64,000 bases of DNA from Cephalotrichum gorgonifer (GCA_900312665.1 ONZQ02000016.1:657361-721360); one strand, 5' to 3'. Shown: positions 36,795 to 48,343, counted from the first letter of the stretch. Notes: generated by a model not told the origin, from the letters alone. Numbers and translations are program-made.

Positions 36795-38334
36795 TGCTGG
36801 ATAGTTATGGATCCAACTGGGTGAGAGTGTTGCTAGTTAGAGGTTCCCTTGACTCTGGGATGTGGGTTGTTTCCAACCCGTGAACTTTTTATTGTATTTT
36901 GTTTTGTTAAGCAGTATGGCTAAGACTACGGTTCTGAGTAGACGCTAGCTAGAGTTTCGTTCCTGAAGTCTCATGACGTCGGCTACACGCGTTCCTATTG
37001 CACGCAGCCTTGGTGCTACTGCCCTTTATGTCCTGCCGTTTTAGGTATCGGACGTCATACCGGCCAGCCGACGGACGAGTTGGCGGCGGTAGCACACAGA
37101 CCAAGCATTTGTACTACTTGTAAAGGAGGTCCGGAATTGTATTACATAAGCCTTAACGCATTATGGCATCCAATACAGCGACGGGCACTTCGTACCACTT
37201 CAGTAGACGGTTAATAGTTAATATGTACAGCTGCATACCCTCTCATGCACCCCATGGGGCAGGTGCGACCAAGAACATTGAATGCTTGCTTGCTCTGACT
37301 AGGTTTAATTACTCGGCCTATTATTAGATTGGGCGCCGCAAATAGTTGCCAAATCACTGGATGGAGGCACCTTCCTGGTCTCGGCCCCCACTACGGGTAC
37401 ATACGAGTCCACTCCGCCCCCAACAACCTCCTCCGAAGTAGTATCGTCACGATCCTTGGCCGCGGCGGGCAGAAACTCTTCAGCGAAGGTTCCCTCCTCA
37501 CGGAACACGCGGTTGGATTCCCGGCTCAAGAGGTGTTACATATCACGCGATATGAGTAGCGCCGTGAAATGCAGCATGTTCTCGCCCCAACCCTCTATTC
37601 AACCCACTCTGTGCGGCTTGCTCGCTCTCTTTTCTTCCTTGCTTCACTGACGAGATGAAAGTGAACCGATCTTGTCCACACAATCTCCACTCACGCCGGG
37701 TATCCATCGAAGAGAGAAGGGCGGGCACGGGTGGGTGGGAAGGGCTCATTTACCATATTTTAGCCCCTATTTCAGCCTTACGGGCGCATTTCGCCCACCA
37801 GCAAAAATAATACAAACGCGGAGTTTGGACGACAATCCTTCGGTCGTCAGCAACCTTTGTCTGCTTGTCGTGGGTGGCTGTGCATTGCAGGAGGATTTCT
37901 TTACCGACTCATACAAGTACGCTATTGGCTAATATGGTAACATCCCTGCAGATGCATGGTTGTCATGGGAGGACCAGGAAGAGGACCTGCAGAGGTTTTT
38001 GATGCACCCGACTTTCAGCGGAATCCTTCAGCAGGGGGGAGGACCAATACCACTGGTCGATCACTCTCCAGACCCATGCAGCCTCGCATTATGAGTACTA
38101 CTTTAGTACATATGCTGTGACCATGGTCCATGCCACATCGTCCACGCGCGGGAGGGGGCGGGTAGGGCTAGGATGGTTAGTCAAGCAACTGGTATAAGAT
38201 GAGGAGGGTAGCTGGTGCGCCCTTTCCGCTCCCGCCCGCCCCGTCCATCCTGCAAGAGGCGTTCGAGGCCGTCGTCAGCACAACGGGTGTTCTCCTCCTC
38301 TCCGCATTTCATCGTCATCGTCACTGTCTTCGCG
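36795..38334. other. Divergent region between ceramidase and membrane-protein genes
   Basis: 1.5 kb between two start codons, presumably both promoters. Includes an AT-rich part (36890-36930, 37140-37220). The reading frame of the downstream gene stays open up to 38215, so a longer N-terminus is possible. No other gene is seen. Confidence 0.5.
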
Positions 38335-40407
38335 ATGGAATCCGTCCAATCGCCAAACCCCACAAAGGAGCGTCTTCTCCAGCAGGACTCCTCCTCCGAC
38401 AACATCGGCACCGCAAAGCCCGAGGCCGACAACCAGGAGGCCGAGGGGAAAGGTCCGGCAGGGGCAGTCCAAGGGCAGCGACCCCTCCGACGATACTGGA
38501 TACGTGCACTCGTCGCCATCGCCATTCCGACCATCATCACAGTTTACTATGGCATCATTTGGGTCTGGCTTGTGCAGGGCACCACCATCGATGAGGCTGT
38601 CAAATACAACACCTACTCGGGCTCCCTGATCTTCTACTCGTGGTTCATCATCGGTGTGTTCGCCCTGTCGTGGGCAAAGTTTGGACTCATCGGCGTCGAG
38701 TCCTCCATGCTCCACACACCTTTCTGGCATGCCCCGAACATGGTTGTGCTCCTGATGCACGCTGATAGTACCTGGAGCAGCCCCTCTGGCTGGCTCAAGG
38801 CTATCAAGCATCGCGAGTTCCACCGGCTGTGGGTGCTGCTCACCTTCACCAGCGTCCTCCCATTCATCGCTATGCCGCTCTCCGGTCTCGTCTTTGAGAT
38901 CACTGATGGATATATCTCGACATCAGAGATCCCTTTGGTCCAAGGACGGAACCAGACTACCTTCAACAAGAAATATGAACAAGCCATGGCTGTTAAGCCC
39001 CCGGAGTCAGCGTGGCTACTGGGTTATCCTCCATCTATACCAGGCATCGGAATTATCTATACCGACAAATCAGTGGACCGGTCTGAGCACGATGACTTAA
39101 AGAAGTTACCGAATACTCTACCTGTCGCTGAGTCTATCCCAGACCTTTTCCTCCCACCACAGGCTGAAAAGCCCGTGTCAGGAAGGACATGGGGCCTCCG
39201 CATCAAGTATGACTGCTCAGTTGTGCAATCTGCATCCGAGTTCACAATCCTGAGCCAGAAACCGGCCTCGTCTATCTGGTCACTGTGCAACGAAGAATTC
39301 GACGGAACGAAGTGCATCGATCTCAAAACCCCTTCAGGGGATTACATCAGCATGAGAAATGCTACCCTTCTTTCAGGCAATCCAATCAACGTTGGGGCAT
39401 ACTTCGAGGTCGGGACAAGCGCGATCCCGAGGTACAAATTATACGACGGGGACGACCCCGATTTTGAAGCGGACGAGGGGGATAACTCATTCGTGTTCGA
39501 GTATGCTGCGTGGCAGTACCACAGTAATGGTAGCTATCACGAGGACACCAGCTTCTTCAACGAGACTGTCGGGTCAACCATCGAGGGGATAGGCAGCCCA
39601 TTCATCGAATCGGACGGCAAAACCTATACTGTAAACCACACCTTCTTCGCGCTCAAGGGAGACATAGTCGATGGGAGCCTTTACCCAAACCGGACGAGTG
39701 ATGCCAGCGAGCTTATGGAATTGGAGACGATCTTTGACGGCTTCTACAACGTTCTTCTCCTGGCGCCCCCCGTTGGTGTCCGGTGCGTTGCATCCTCAGG
39801 GCTTGGGACCGCTGAACTGGACGGCGTGACTTCTACCTTCCGCAATTTCCAGAGGGTCGACCCCAAACAGGCGGACGCAGGATTCACGGCGGGCTCCCAG
39901 CGCTTCGGCTTATCGGCCGCGGATATACTGCATGACCGGTTCCACGAACTCTATATCGCGGGCGGCCTGCCCGGGCTAGAGGGCGTTTCAAACAGCAACA
40001 GGCTCCCGGGGTTCGTCACCAGCGACGGCCTACTGCGCGCTGTGAACCTTGCATATGCCGTGGACGCCTTCGACCTCATATACAGCATCACCTCGAGCTT
40101 CAAGGCGCCGTGGCCTGAGCCCGGCCTGACGACCTCACGCGAGGGCAGGATTCTAGCCATTGCCTCGCTGATCCCGGGGTCCGCGGTAGGGTATCTCGTG
40201 CTCGCACTCTTCTGTATATGGGCGGCGCTGTCGGTAGGGCTGTCGTTGTGGTATGGGTTCCGGATGAGGCCGAGTGAGAGGCTGGACGGTTACACGATGC
40301 TCTGGAAGGGTGTGGAAATGGCGGACGATCTCAAGGATAATGAAGAGTTGATAAAGAGGAAGTCATTCCATGGGAGCAAGGCGCTAGCGGCGCTGCCCGG
40401 CCGCTAA
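38335..40407 (+). CDS. Orphan multi-pass membrane glycoprotein
   Basis: Single exon, 690 residues from the ATG at 38335; the frame is open to an ATG at 38215, but the added 40 residues are Arg/Ser/Pro-rich and less protein-like. I do not recognise the family. Visible layout: cytosolic hydrophilic head (1-50), three transmembrane helices (about 56-80, 97-120 and 165-187), a large soluble domain (about 190-605) with at least six N-glycosylation sequons (NQTT, NATL, NGSY, NETV, NHTF, NRTS), then one or two C-terminal helices (about 608-642) and a ~48-residue basic tail. The sequons place the large domain in the ER lumen or outside the cell. No enzyme motif is visible. It resembles lineage-restricted membrane proteins often annotated as hypothetical in filamentous fungi. 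Codon use is like its neighbours, so it looks expressed. Confidence 0.8.
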   Translation: MESVQSPNPTKERLLQQDSSSDNIGTAKPEADNQEAEGKGPAGAVQGQRPLRRYWIRALVAIAIPTIITVYYGIIWVWLVQGTTIDEAVKYNTYSGSLIFYSWFIIGVFALSWAKFGLIGVESSMLHTPFWHAPNMVVLLMHADSTWSSPSGWLKAIKHREFHRLWVLLTFTSVLPFIAMPLSGLVFEITDGYISTSEIPLVQGRNQTTFNKKYEQAMAVKPPESAWLLGYPPSIPGIGIIYTDKSVDRSEHDDLKKLPNTLPVAESIPDLFLPPQAEKPVSGRTWGLRIKYDCSVVQSASEFTILSQKPASSIWSLCNEEFDGTKCIDLKTPSGDYISMRNATLLSGNPINVGAYFEVGTSAIPRYKLYDGDDPDFEADEGDNSFVFEYAAWQYHSNGSYHEDTSFFNETVGSTIEGIGSPFIESDGKTYTVNHTFFALKGDIVDGSLYPNRTSDASELMELETIFDGFYNVLLLAPPVGVRCVASSGLGTAELDGVTSTFRNFQRVDPKQADAGFTAGSQRFGLSAADILHDRFHELYIAGGLPGLEGVSNSNRLPGFVTSDGLLRAVNLAYAVDAFDLIYSITSSFKAPWPEPGLTTSREGRILAIASLIPGSAVGYLVLALFCIWAALSVGLSLWYGFRMRPSERLDGYTMLWKGVEMADDLKDNEELIKRKSFHGSKALAALPGR

Positions 40408-42917
40408 ACTATCGTGGACGGTCTAGGCGGTCGGTTGTAGCTGGAAATGGCGGCCCCCGAGCCGGCTCTTTTCGAGAAGATAGATCACTGTAGTAATGAA
40501 AGGACTCCTAATTCAGCAAAGCGCGTACCAGATAGAGACTACAGTGACCAGCTGTAGAGAGCGAAGGTGATCAATGCAAGCCGGCAGGTCGTAGAGTGCA
40601 GACGAAAGAGCAGACAGCTAGCCCAAGGAAACGCCCCTGGTTTTCTCACACTGTCTTAACTTGGATGACCGGAGCATAATTGCTTCACGATTCGACGCCC
40701 TCCTAGGTCGTCCACTTAAGACTAGACAGTCTAGGGACATAGTGGAGACAGCTTACGAACCTGATGAGATGCAGGCTTGTCATCAAGGAGATGCGGCCTA
40801 TCTTGGATATTGCCGCGACTGTTAACACCCAACTTGGCAGTTTTACGAGATGAGAAAAGGCCTACTTCGACGACGAGCGTATTGGAGCCTATGATCAGGT
40901 GAGCTGCACTGGGTTTCTGTTATTGGTCACCGTTGGCAATTCCCACCGCTACCAGCTGTCCCATCCCTACAGTTATACCATACATGGTGGGCAGTTTGTA
41001 ATGTTGCACGATGACCTCGAATGGCTGGCTGCGCGGGCGGGGCGGTTGGTCGGGATCACTTGAAGGTACTTTAAGGACGAGTAGTCGGTGCCGGGCATCA
41101 CGAATGAAACCCGGGGCTGACTTCTTCCTTCCTGTTCGCAGGGAATTCGTTGTTAGCCACAGGGGAGGAGGCAGGAGCAGTCGGCCACGATGAAACACTC
41201 GAGCTACCCGCCGGTACGTATATCGTTTGAGATGTAGAATCATGGTTTGTCAGCTTCCTTTTCGGGCTGAAGTTACAGAGTGTATTAATAATTGGAGTAA
41301 AACCTTAAACAAGGGTCAGTTCGAGCAAGAGAATAAGAATGCTGTAAAAGTATTATCGGCCAAACGAACGCTAAGTCGGTTATCGGCATGCAAGGAGCCC
41401 AGATCGGTGGGAACAGCGATGAAGACGCAATGCTGCAACGCCGTCGTGCAATGACATGACCCCGCCCACCCCCACCCCTGCTCCCAATCAGAGACTGTGC
41501 CTGCACACCCGTTTTCTTCTCCAGGCAAGGAAGCCCTGGTGAGGATTAGTTTATATTTACGAAAGGCCGAGGACGGGAGTCATCTCCTGCCATAGGCCGG
41601 ATGACAGAGTAGATAGGATCCTCGGTCCAGTCTGGAAAGAAAGGAGAAGAAAATAAAGATAAGACTAACAGGTTAGTTATGGATAGGTTCGAGTAGTACC
41701 GTCGTCCCCTTGATTATGAGCTTAATTATGTTTATGTACCCAGAAATGGAAACGATGGGTCGCCGGGAGGGGCGGAGCCCTCGCCAAGCCATTACCGGGA
41801 TCGCCCTTATCAGATGGTGCGCGACTTATAACCGTTTGGCGCCGAGACCCAAGACCACGAAACCACCGAACCTCCGATGGTCTGTCCGTGTCCCACCTCC
41901 CATCTAGGGGCTAGCCACGAGCATGTGTCAACCGTTGGACAGGGTGGCCGCCGAGAATTATGATGCGTTTCTCAGGAGGGGTCCCCTTCCCCCCCGCTCC
42001 AGAGCAGTTTTTCTTACTTTCCCGTACTATCGCCACCCACCATTATGAATCCTGCGCATCTGTGAATAGGTCCCGCCGAAGATTCACGACACCATCTCGC
42101 TCAGGCATGAATAAGAGTCTGTGGGGAAGAGCTACTGACGGGGGGGATCATATCCCGCGCGTTCCATATAATCCTGTAATCACCGATGTACATATTATGG
42201 GTACCACAAACAAGCTATGACGATGAGAAATAGTACCTTTGTTGTAGTAGTAGCGTTAGCCGCTCCGTCCCAAAATGGTGCGAGCCAGTTCCGTTTCCTT
42301 CCCGTGCCATCGATTTTTTTTCTTCTCCGCGGCCACGCCTTCCCACACTCGCTCCTCGCCTCTCTTGCTCTCTCCTTCCGTTCTTCTCCCGTTCTTCTCC
42401 CGTTCTTCCGTGATACCTGATAACGGAGGCGTTCCACCATACGCCTACCCCCCTTCAACAACCATGTCGGCTCTTCGCGCTTGAGTCCCAAGTCCGAGCT
42501 CACCCCTCCTCATCCTTCCGGGTTTCCCCACCATCCAAAGACCCTCACACACACACACACGATGCGCGCCCCTGCGGACCTCTAGTAACCCCGAGTACCG
42601 TTTCTGTGGCTCGCCTGGAGCGAGCTGTCACGCCGGCTCCGCTAAAAAAGATTACCTGCGAGTTCTAGCGCAGTCTTCCTTAAACACATCCCATAACCAC
42701 GACTTATACCCTCTCTATACCACCAATTTCAACCCCTCCTGCTCCCAAGATTCCCAGCCGAGGTCTTGCGTCCCTGACGGCGGAGGAAGACCCACGTGGC
42801 TGCTTGGAAGCTTTGCGCCCAGAAGCCCCGGACGCCACACTTTAGGACCCACGAGACAGACGACCCCCTGTCTAGTCCTCCCTCTGGAGGTCAATTGCTT
42901 GTCCGAGTCACCCCGCC
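40408..42917. other. 2.5 kb intergenic region, no gene seen
   Basis: Lies between two plus-strand genes. A short CA microsatellite occurs at 42546-42560. The frames at minus 41243-40920 and minus 42503-42195 have no domain or codon support. The right part, CT-rich from about 42300, is probably the promoter of the SIS-domain gene. Confidence 0.5.
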
Positions 42918-44195
42918 ATGGCTCCCCGCCAGCACGAACACCGGCTTGTACAAAACAGTGCTGTCTTCGTGCCCGGTGAAAGCAAATTCACCGCTGTCCC
43001 ACCTCCCTCGCCCCCATCGCCATCATCACACCCCCCATCTGCCGCATACCTATGCTCCAGGCTCTCCGACCTGGACCTCGACCGGTTAGGTCGCCGCTTA
43101 CAGAGGCAGGATAGCGCAGCGGCGGAACGCCAAGTAGTGACTGAGAAGAGGCTGCATGATGGCCTGCATGTTATTAATACCGAGGCGGCGGCGCTGAGGT
43201 GCATTTCGCGGCTGTACGAGACCGACCCCGTCGCGAGGGACGGGTTCTCGAGGACGGTCGAGACCATTACCAGGCATAATGGCGAGCGGGGGAAACTCAT
43301 AATTACTGGGGTCGGCAAGTCGGGCCTAATAGGGAAGAAACTCGTGGCGACGTTCAACAGCCTCGCCATACCCTCCGTGTTTCTCCACCCGACGGAGGCC
43401 TTGCATGGTGACCTGGGCACCATCGGCCGGGACGACGCTCTCATGTTCATCACATTCTCCGGGAAGACTCAGGAACTTCTCGGGCTGATACCGCATCTCG
43501 ATGAGTCGCTGCCTGTCATACTCCTCACGTCACATACGCGACCCGATACCTGCGAATTCGTACGCCTACGCCCGGACACCATCCTCCTCCCCGCTCCGGT
43601 CCACGAGGCGGAGACGACGTCGTTTGGGGTCCCCGCGCCGACCACATCGACAACTGTGGCCCTGGCCGTCGGCGACGCTGTAGCAATAACGGCGGCCAAG
43701 GAGATCCATGCATGCGTCTCGCGCGTCTTCGCCAAGCACCACCCGGGAGGTGCCATTGGCGCCTCCTTCCGCAGGCCCGAGACTATCCGGGACATCGCGA
43801 CACCGTGGCACGACCTGCCTATCGTGGAGGCCCATAGAGGAGTCGTGGGCGCCGATGTCCTGAAGGCGGGCTACACCTCGAAGTCGGGCTGGGTGCGGGT
43901 CGGGAGCAGCGGGGTCGCGTCTCCGGGTAGGATACGGGGACTGGGGAACGACCAGCTGGTCGCGCGGCTGGAGCACGTCCCGGGGCTCGTCGTGGCGCGC
44001 GAGGACATGCTGTCAATATGCGGGACTACGAATCTGCGGCGGGCCGTTGACTTCGTCGTCGGGAACATGAAGCAGTCCGCGGACGGGTGCGAGTACGTGT
44101 GCGACTCCAGGACCGTGCTCGCGGTTCTCGAGAGAGGGGAGATAATGGGGGTGTTGGAGGTTGGGGAGCTGCTCGAGTGGAGCGCATCATCATAG
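42918..44195 (+). CDS. SIS-domain sugar isomerase-like protein (KpsF/GutQ type)
   Basis: Single exon, 425 residues. The SIS domain (about 95-300) carries the sugar-phosphate motif GKLIITGVGKSGLIGKKLVAT, FLHPTEALHGDLG and FSGKTQEL, matching bacterial arabinose-5-phosphate isomerases (KpsF, KdsD, GutQ), which interconvert ribulose-5-phosphate and arabinose-5-phosphate. AVGDAVAITAAKE and KHHPGGAIG further along also follow that family. The last ~120 residues (IRDIATPWHDLP... to MGVLEVGELLEW) sit where bacterial enzymes have two CBS domains and look like a diverged CBS pair. A Pro/Ser-rich N-terminal 90 residues is specific to this protein. Fungi do not make Kdo, so the substrate is unknown. Codon use matches neighbours; there is no sign of recent transfer. 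Confidence 0.85.
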   Translation: MAPRQHEHRLVQNSAVFVPGESKFTAVPPPSPPSPSSHPPSAAYLCSRLSDLDLDRLGRRLQRQDSAAAERQVVTEKRLHDGLHVINTEAAALRCISRLYETDPVARDGFSRTVETITRHNGERGKLIITGVGKSGLIGKKLVATFNSLAIPSVFLHPTEALHGDLGTIGRDDALMFITFSGKTQELLGLIPHLDESLPVILLTSHTRPDTCEFVRLRPDTILLPAPVHEAETTSFGVPAPTTSTTVALAVGDAVAITAAKEIHACVSRVFAKHHPGGAIGASFRRPETIRDIATPWHDLPIVEAHRGVVGADVLKAGYTSKSGWVRVGSSGVASPGRIRGLGNDQLVARLEHVPGLVVAREDMLSICGTTNLRRAVDFVVGNMKQSADGCEYVCDSRTVLAVLERGEIMGVLEVGELLEWSASS

Positions 44196-45404
44196 AGAGG
44201 ATGAGCGGGGGGATCAGGGTGGTGGTCTATTATGTTTCCTCCTCCTCTGATCCGGTTACCCCTTACTCATCTTGTCTCCGTTTGCTTATGTCTGCTTACA
44301 TCATTGCCGCCCCCGGAATACCATACCGATAGATGGGCGGCCAAAGTTCCATGTTTTGGATTTTGTCATGGCTTTACGACTGTTTTCGTCGTTTCCTTTG
44401 TTACTTGGCATCTAGCTTTGCAGCATCCTGCGTTCACGCCCTTTGTTTCTCAGCCTGGAGGACAGACCTTGCTTAGAAGGGCCTTTTTTATTCGCTTTTT
44501 CTCTGAATATATTTCACCTCACATTGGAAGGGTGTTTACATCAACCATGTTGCATTGACTCTGCTTATTGCTCATGGCTACATGTAGACAGACGCTAGGC
44601 GATGGATGTTAGGTATCGGAGCAAATGGAATCGTTGGATTAATAATGAGGGAGGAGGAATGACGCAGCCGCCGTTGTCGGAGCAAGCAAGAGAGAGGAGG
44701 ACGTTGGTTGATGGTTGTGCTCACCAACCACATGTAAAAGATATTACCACCCCCAATAGATACCCCCCCTCCGATAAGATATCGGGGTGTGAACACGGCC
44801 GCGGAGATGGATAACCTGCACTCTTCGACAAGAAAGGCGCGCCTCACCCCCTACAAGTTCTAGGGAGTTAGCCACTGGGTGGGAGACTGGACCTCCGACC
44901 CAGCTCGGCGCTAGATAAAATACCCCGCAAAACACAGAGCGCAAGTGACTAATACTGTAAAAGATGGCCTCTGATTTGCTCCAGCGTAATTGATTTCCAA
45001 CCAGGCAAGTGGGAATACTCGGTTTTGCGAATCCAAAAGTATTAGTTAGCCCCGCGCATCGGGGGGAAGAACATTGAAATCCCACCCACCCCCACCAAAC
45101 CAAAGCCAAAAGTCTAAGGTTCTAAAGTTCTAATAAACGTCCATTTCGCCACCCCTTTGCATCCCCAATCCGAAATCTCTCCTCCCCTATTTTCGAACTC
45201 TTCATTTTGTTTTACTTCTACATCTTCGCGGGTTTTAAACCAACTTGTCCGGGTATACCTTGCGTTGCCAAACTCGCGCCCCAGACTGGAACTGATATCA
45301 CCCCTCCTCTACCACAAACCTCCATAAAACCGGCGTGGAACAGCGAGGGAACAGAGAACGCGCCCAGAACAGAACAGAATCAGGCAAGGAGACCACCGTT
45401 CAAG
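44196..45404. other. Intergenic region upstream of DRE2
   Basis: 1.2 kb between two plus-strand genes: 3' flank of the SIS gene and the promoter and leader of DRE2. A weak 5S-rRNA-like segment at about 44865-44915 is described separately. No protein gene is seen. Confidence 0.5.
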
Positions 45405-46486
45405 ATGGCCCCCGCAGTCATCACCCTCGACAACATGCCCGACTTCTCCCCCGACCTCTCCCTGCCGACCGCCAAGCCGACAAGCCGCACCCTCCTCCTC
45501 GCGCCCCCATCCCTCGCCTCCAACGAGTCCCTCCTCAGAAACGCCCTGGGCCCCCACGACCGCTCCACCTCGGACCTGCAGATGCTCGACCGCCTCTCCG
45601 CGGGCCTCGTCTCCCTTCCCCCATCCACCTACGACCTTGTCCTGCTCCTGGCGGGCGCGGGGCCGGACGACGAGACGGCGCGGCTGGTCGACAGGGGCGT
45701 GCTGGGATCCGTACACGACGCGCTGAAGCCGGGCGGGAGGGTCGAGGGACCCGTGCTCTCCGCCGTCGGGGAGAAGGAGTTCGTGCTCGCGGGGCTGGTG
45801 GCGCGGGGTAGTGGGGGCTTCGAGAGGCCGGATTACGGCGAGGCGGCGGTGCCGCTGAAGCTCAGGAGGAAGAAGAAGGTCGTGGAGGAAGAGGTGAAGG
45901 CGCCGGCGCCGGCGCCGGCGGGCGTGGGGTTCGTGTCGCTGGATGATATTGGTGGGGACGACGACGATGACGACTTGATTGACGAGTCTACGCTTCTGAC
46001 GGAGCTGGATCTGAAGCGGCCTCTTAACATACGTATGTCTCTTTTCTCTCCCCACGTTTTACCCCCCTCCCCTTTCTCTTCTTCTTTTCTCACCCTTTCT
46101 CGCCTCCCCATATTCCCACCGACCCCACCTCCTCCCTCCCCAGTTCATAAATAAATACTAACACTAATGGAATCACAGCCGCAGAATGCCTCCCAAAGGC
46201 CGGAAAGCGCCGCCGCGCCTGCAAGGACTGCTCCTGCGGCCTGGCGGAGCGCCTGGCGGCTGAGGAGGCCGGCCGCAAGGCCGAGGCCGACGAGAAGCTC
46301 CGCGCCGTCAAGCTGGGCACCAACGACCTCGCCGAGGTGGACTTCACGGTGCAGGGCAAGGTCGGGTCGTGCGGGAACTGCGCGCTGGGCGACGCGTTCA
46401 GGTGCGACGGGTGTCCGTACGTCGGGCTGCCGCCCTTCAAGCCCGGCGAGGAGGTGAGGATATTGAATGACGAGGTGCAGTTGTAA
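45405..46486 (+). CDS. DRE2: Anamorsin-family Fe-S protein Dre2
   Basis: Electron carrier of the cytosolic iron-sulfur assembly pathway; it receives electrons from the diflavin reductase Tah18 and is essential in yeast. Exons 45405-46032 and 46179-46486 encode 311 residues. The N-terminal 130 residues are the methyltransferase-like domain without catalytic motifs. A linker with an Ala/Pro repeat and a run of Asp (GGDDDDDDLIDESTLL) leads to the CIAPIN1 domain. The first cysteine cluster is ECLPKAGKRRRACKDCSCGL and the second is CGNCALGDAFRCDGCPYVG, ligating the 2Fe-2S and second Fe-S cluster. The intron falls just before the first cluster and has an ACTAAC branch point. Acceptor choice at 46178 is fixed by frame. 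Confidence 0.95.
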
Positions 46487-46864
46487 AGGCCGAGGGGGAA
46501 ATATGTGTGGACCGACGAAGCATTTTGTTTTCTAAAGAAGTATCAAAAAGAAGTATCTAGAGCTAGACTTTTTTTGCGAGACACGGACGGATGGATGCTT
46601 GAGGATTGATGGGGCTTTTATAGCCTACTCTCCCTCCTGGGAAGGTACATGAGGAGGGAAACAGGCAAGGCAAGGGGAAAGGGCGCATTGATACCAGCAC
46701 CGGCTTTCCTCCAAGTGGAACGAGAAATACCATTTATTGATTTATTTTGCCCGCTCTACATATAAAAACGTACCTCATCCCTGTCAAAGGCGTAGAAGCA
46801 TACCGGAAAGCATCATGACGCAAACCACCCACCAACCCTCCACCACACCTAATCAACTCCCGCC
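46487..46864. other. Convergent intergenic region DRE2/ARP2
   Basis: About 380 bases of 3' flank for both genes; nothing else is seen. Confidence 0.5.
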
Positions 46865-48343
46865 TCATCTGGGACCCAGCTTTTCCAGGACCCTCGGGCC
46901 CTGCTCCTCCCACTCCTCCTTCGACACCCACATGTCGTCCTTGTCGGCCATGATGTTGGCCAGCACGGCGCCGCCGAGGAACACCATGTGCCTCCTGCGA
47001 GGCGGGTCCTCTATCCGCACCTTGAACTTGCTCAGCCTCTCCGGGTCGCCGCCCAGCACGCGCGTGAGCCACAGCTGCTTCAGCTCCTTCTCCAGCCTTG
47101 AGGGCAGGCCCGGGTACATGCTGCTGCCTCCCGAGAGCACGATGGCCTTGAAGAGGGCGGGGCGGACGTCGACGGCGGCGGCCTGGATGGTGTTGAAGAG
47201 GGACTCGGCCATGCCCTGCTGCTCGCAGTCGACGAGGTGGGGCTGGAAGAGGCACTCGGGGGCCTCGAAGCGCTCGCTGCCGACGCGGATGACGCGGCCG
47301 TCGGGGAGGGTGTAGCTCTCGACGAGCACCGTGGTGTCCTCGCTCAGGCGCTTGTCGAGCTCGAGGTCGTACGAGACGTAGCAGAGCTTCTCCTTGATCT
47401 GGCGCACCGTCTCGAAGTCGGCCGTGCGGTTGAGGGCGTAGCCGCGGCGGAGGAGGAGCGCGATCAGGTTCTTGGTCACGTCGCGCCCGGCGACGTCGAC
47501 CCTGCGGATGAGGTGGTTGAGGACGACGGACTCGTAGACGGGGACGATATGCGTCACGCCGTCGCCGGAGTCGACCACGACACCGGAGCTCAGGCCTGGG
47601 AGGAGTTCGGAACGTTAGGTTGGGCGTACGTTTAGAGGAGTGGGGGGACGGGGGCACCACAAGGGACGTCTCGTCTAGCATGGGAGAGGGGGGAGAGGGG
47701 CCCCAGAAGGGGGCCCTCTAGAGAATTCCAACATACCCTGCGCATACAAGGCCAACACCGCCTGGATGGCGACGTAGACGCCGCCGAAGCCGTACCGCTC
47801 AAACATGACCTCGGCCATCTGCTCCCTGTTTTTTAACGGGTTCATGGGCGGCTCCGTCAGGAGGATCTTGCGGCCGCGCGGGTCGATCTTCATCTTCTCG
47901 AAGAAGGTGTAGTCCCACAGGTGCTGCATGTCGTCCCACTTCTTGACGATTCCGTTCTCCATCGGGTAGCTGACCTGGAGCATGGTCCGGGCGGCCGCGG
48001 CCTCGTCGCCGCACATGATGTCCTTGATGACGATGTCATTGTCGCCGCGCTCCTCGCTCCGCAGGATCGGCCGGCCGACGATCGAGGGGTACTGGAACTC
48101 GGGGAAGTTCTGCGCCGCGTAGCCGACCTTGAGGAAGCCGGTACCTCCGTCGAGGACTGTAGTGGGAGACAATGCGGGTCAGCTATGTTGTCGGAGCTAG
48201 GAAGAGGATGTGCAGGTTTGGGTGGCGTGTTGAGGTGCTGCTCAAGCCACTCTCTCCGGGGACGGCGGGATGAAGGGGCCCGATCGATCGGTGCGTGTGC
48301 AGGCGGAGCTTGGAGGTTGCCTCTTACCGATAGGAGCCGTCAT
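46865..48343 (-). CDS. ARP2: Actin-related protein 2 (Arp2/3 complex)
   Basis: ATP-binding subunit of the Arp2/3 complex that nucleates branched actin at endocytic patches. Exons 48343-48328 (16 bases), 48156-47737 and 47595-46865 give 388 residues, the normal Arp2 length. Actin-fold motifs are VLDGGTGFLKVGYA (phosphate 1), VVVDSGDGVTHIVPVYE (phosphate 2) and IVLSGGSSMYPGLPSRLEKEL (adenosine). The stretch KMKIDPRGRKILLTEPPMNP and the end FLGGAVLANIMADKDDMWVSK are typical of Arp2, not actin, Arp1 or Arp3. The first exon codes only for Met-Thr-Ala-Pro-Ile plus one base, so the true start is easily missed. It diverges from SSN3 with 720 bases between starts. Confidence 0.95.

Noticed and set aside
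36795..44195. Ceramidase, membrane glycoprotein and SIS gene as a metabolic cluster
   Set aside because: No shared pathway, no backbone biosynthetic enzyme, and ordinary spacing with housekeeping genes on both sides.
46734..47681. 315-codon frame overlapping ARP2 on the same strand
   Set aside because: Arg/Pro-rich shadow frame; the real ARP2 frame has all actin motifs.
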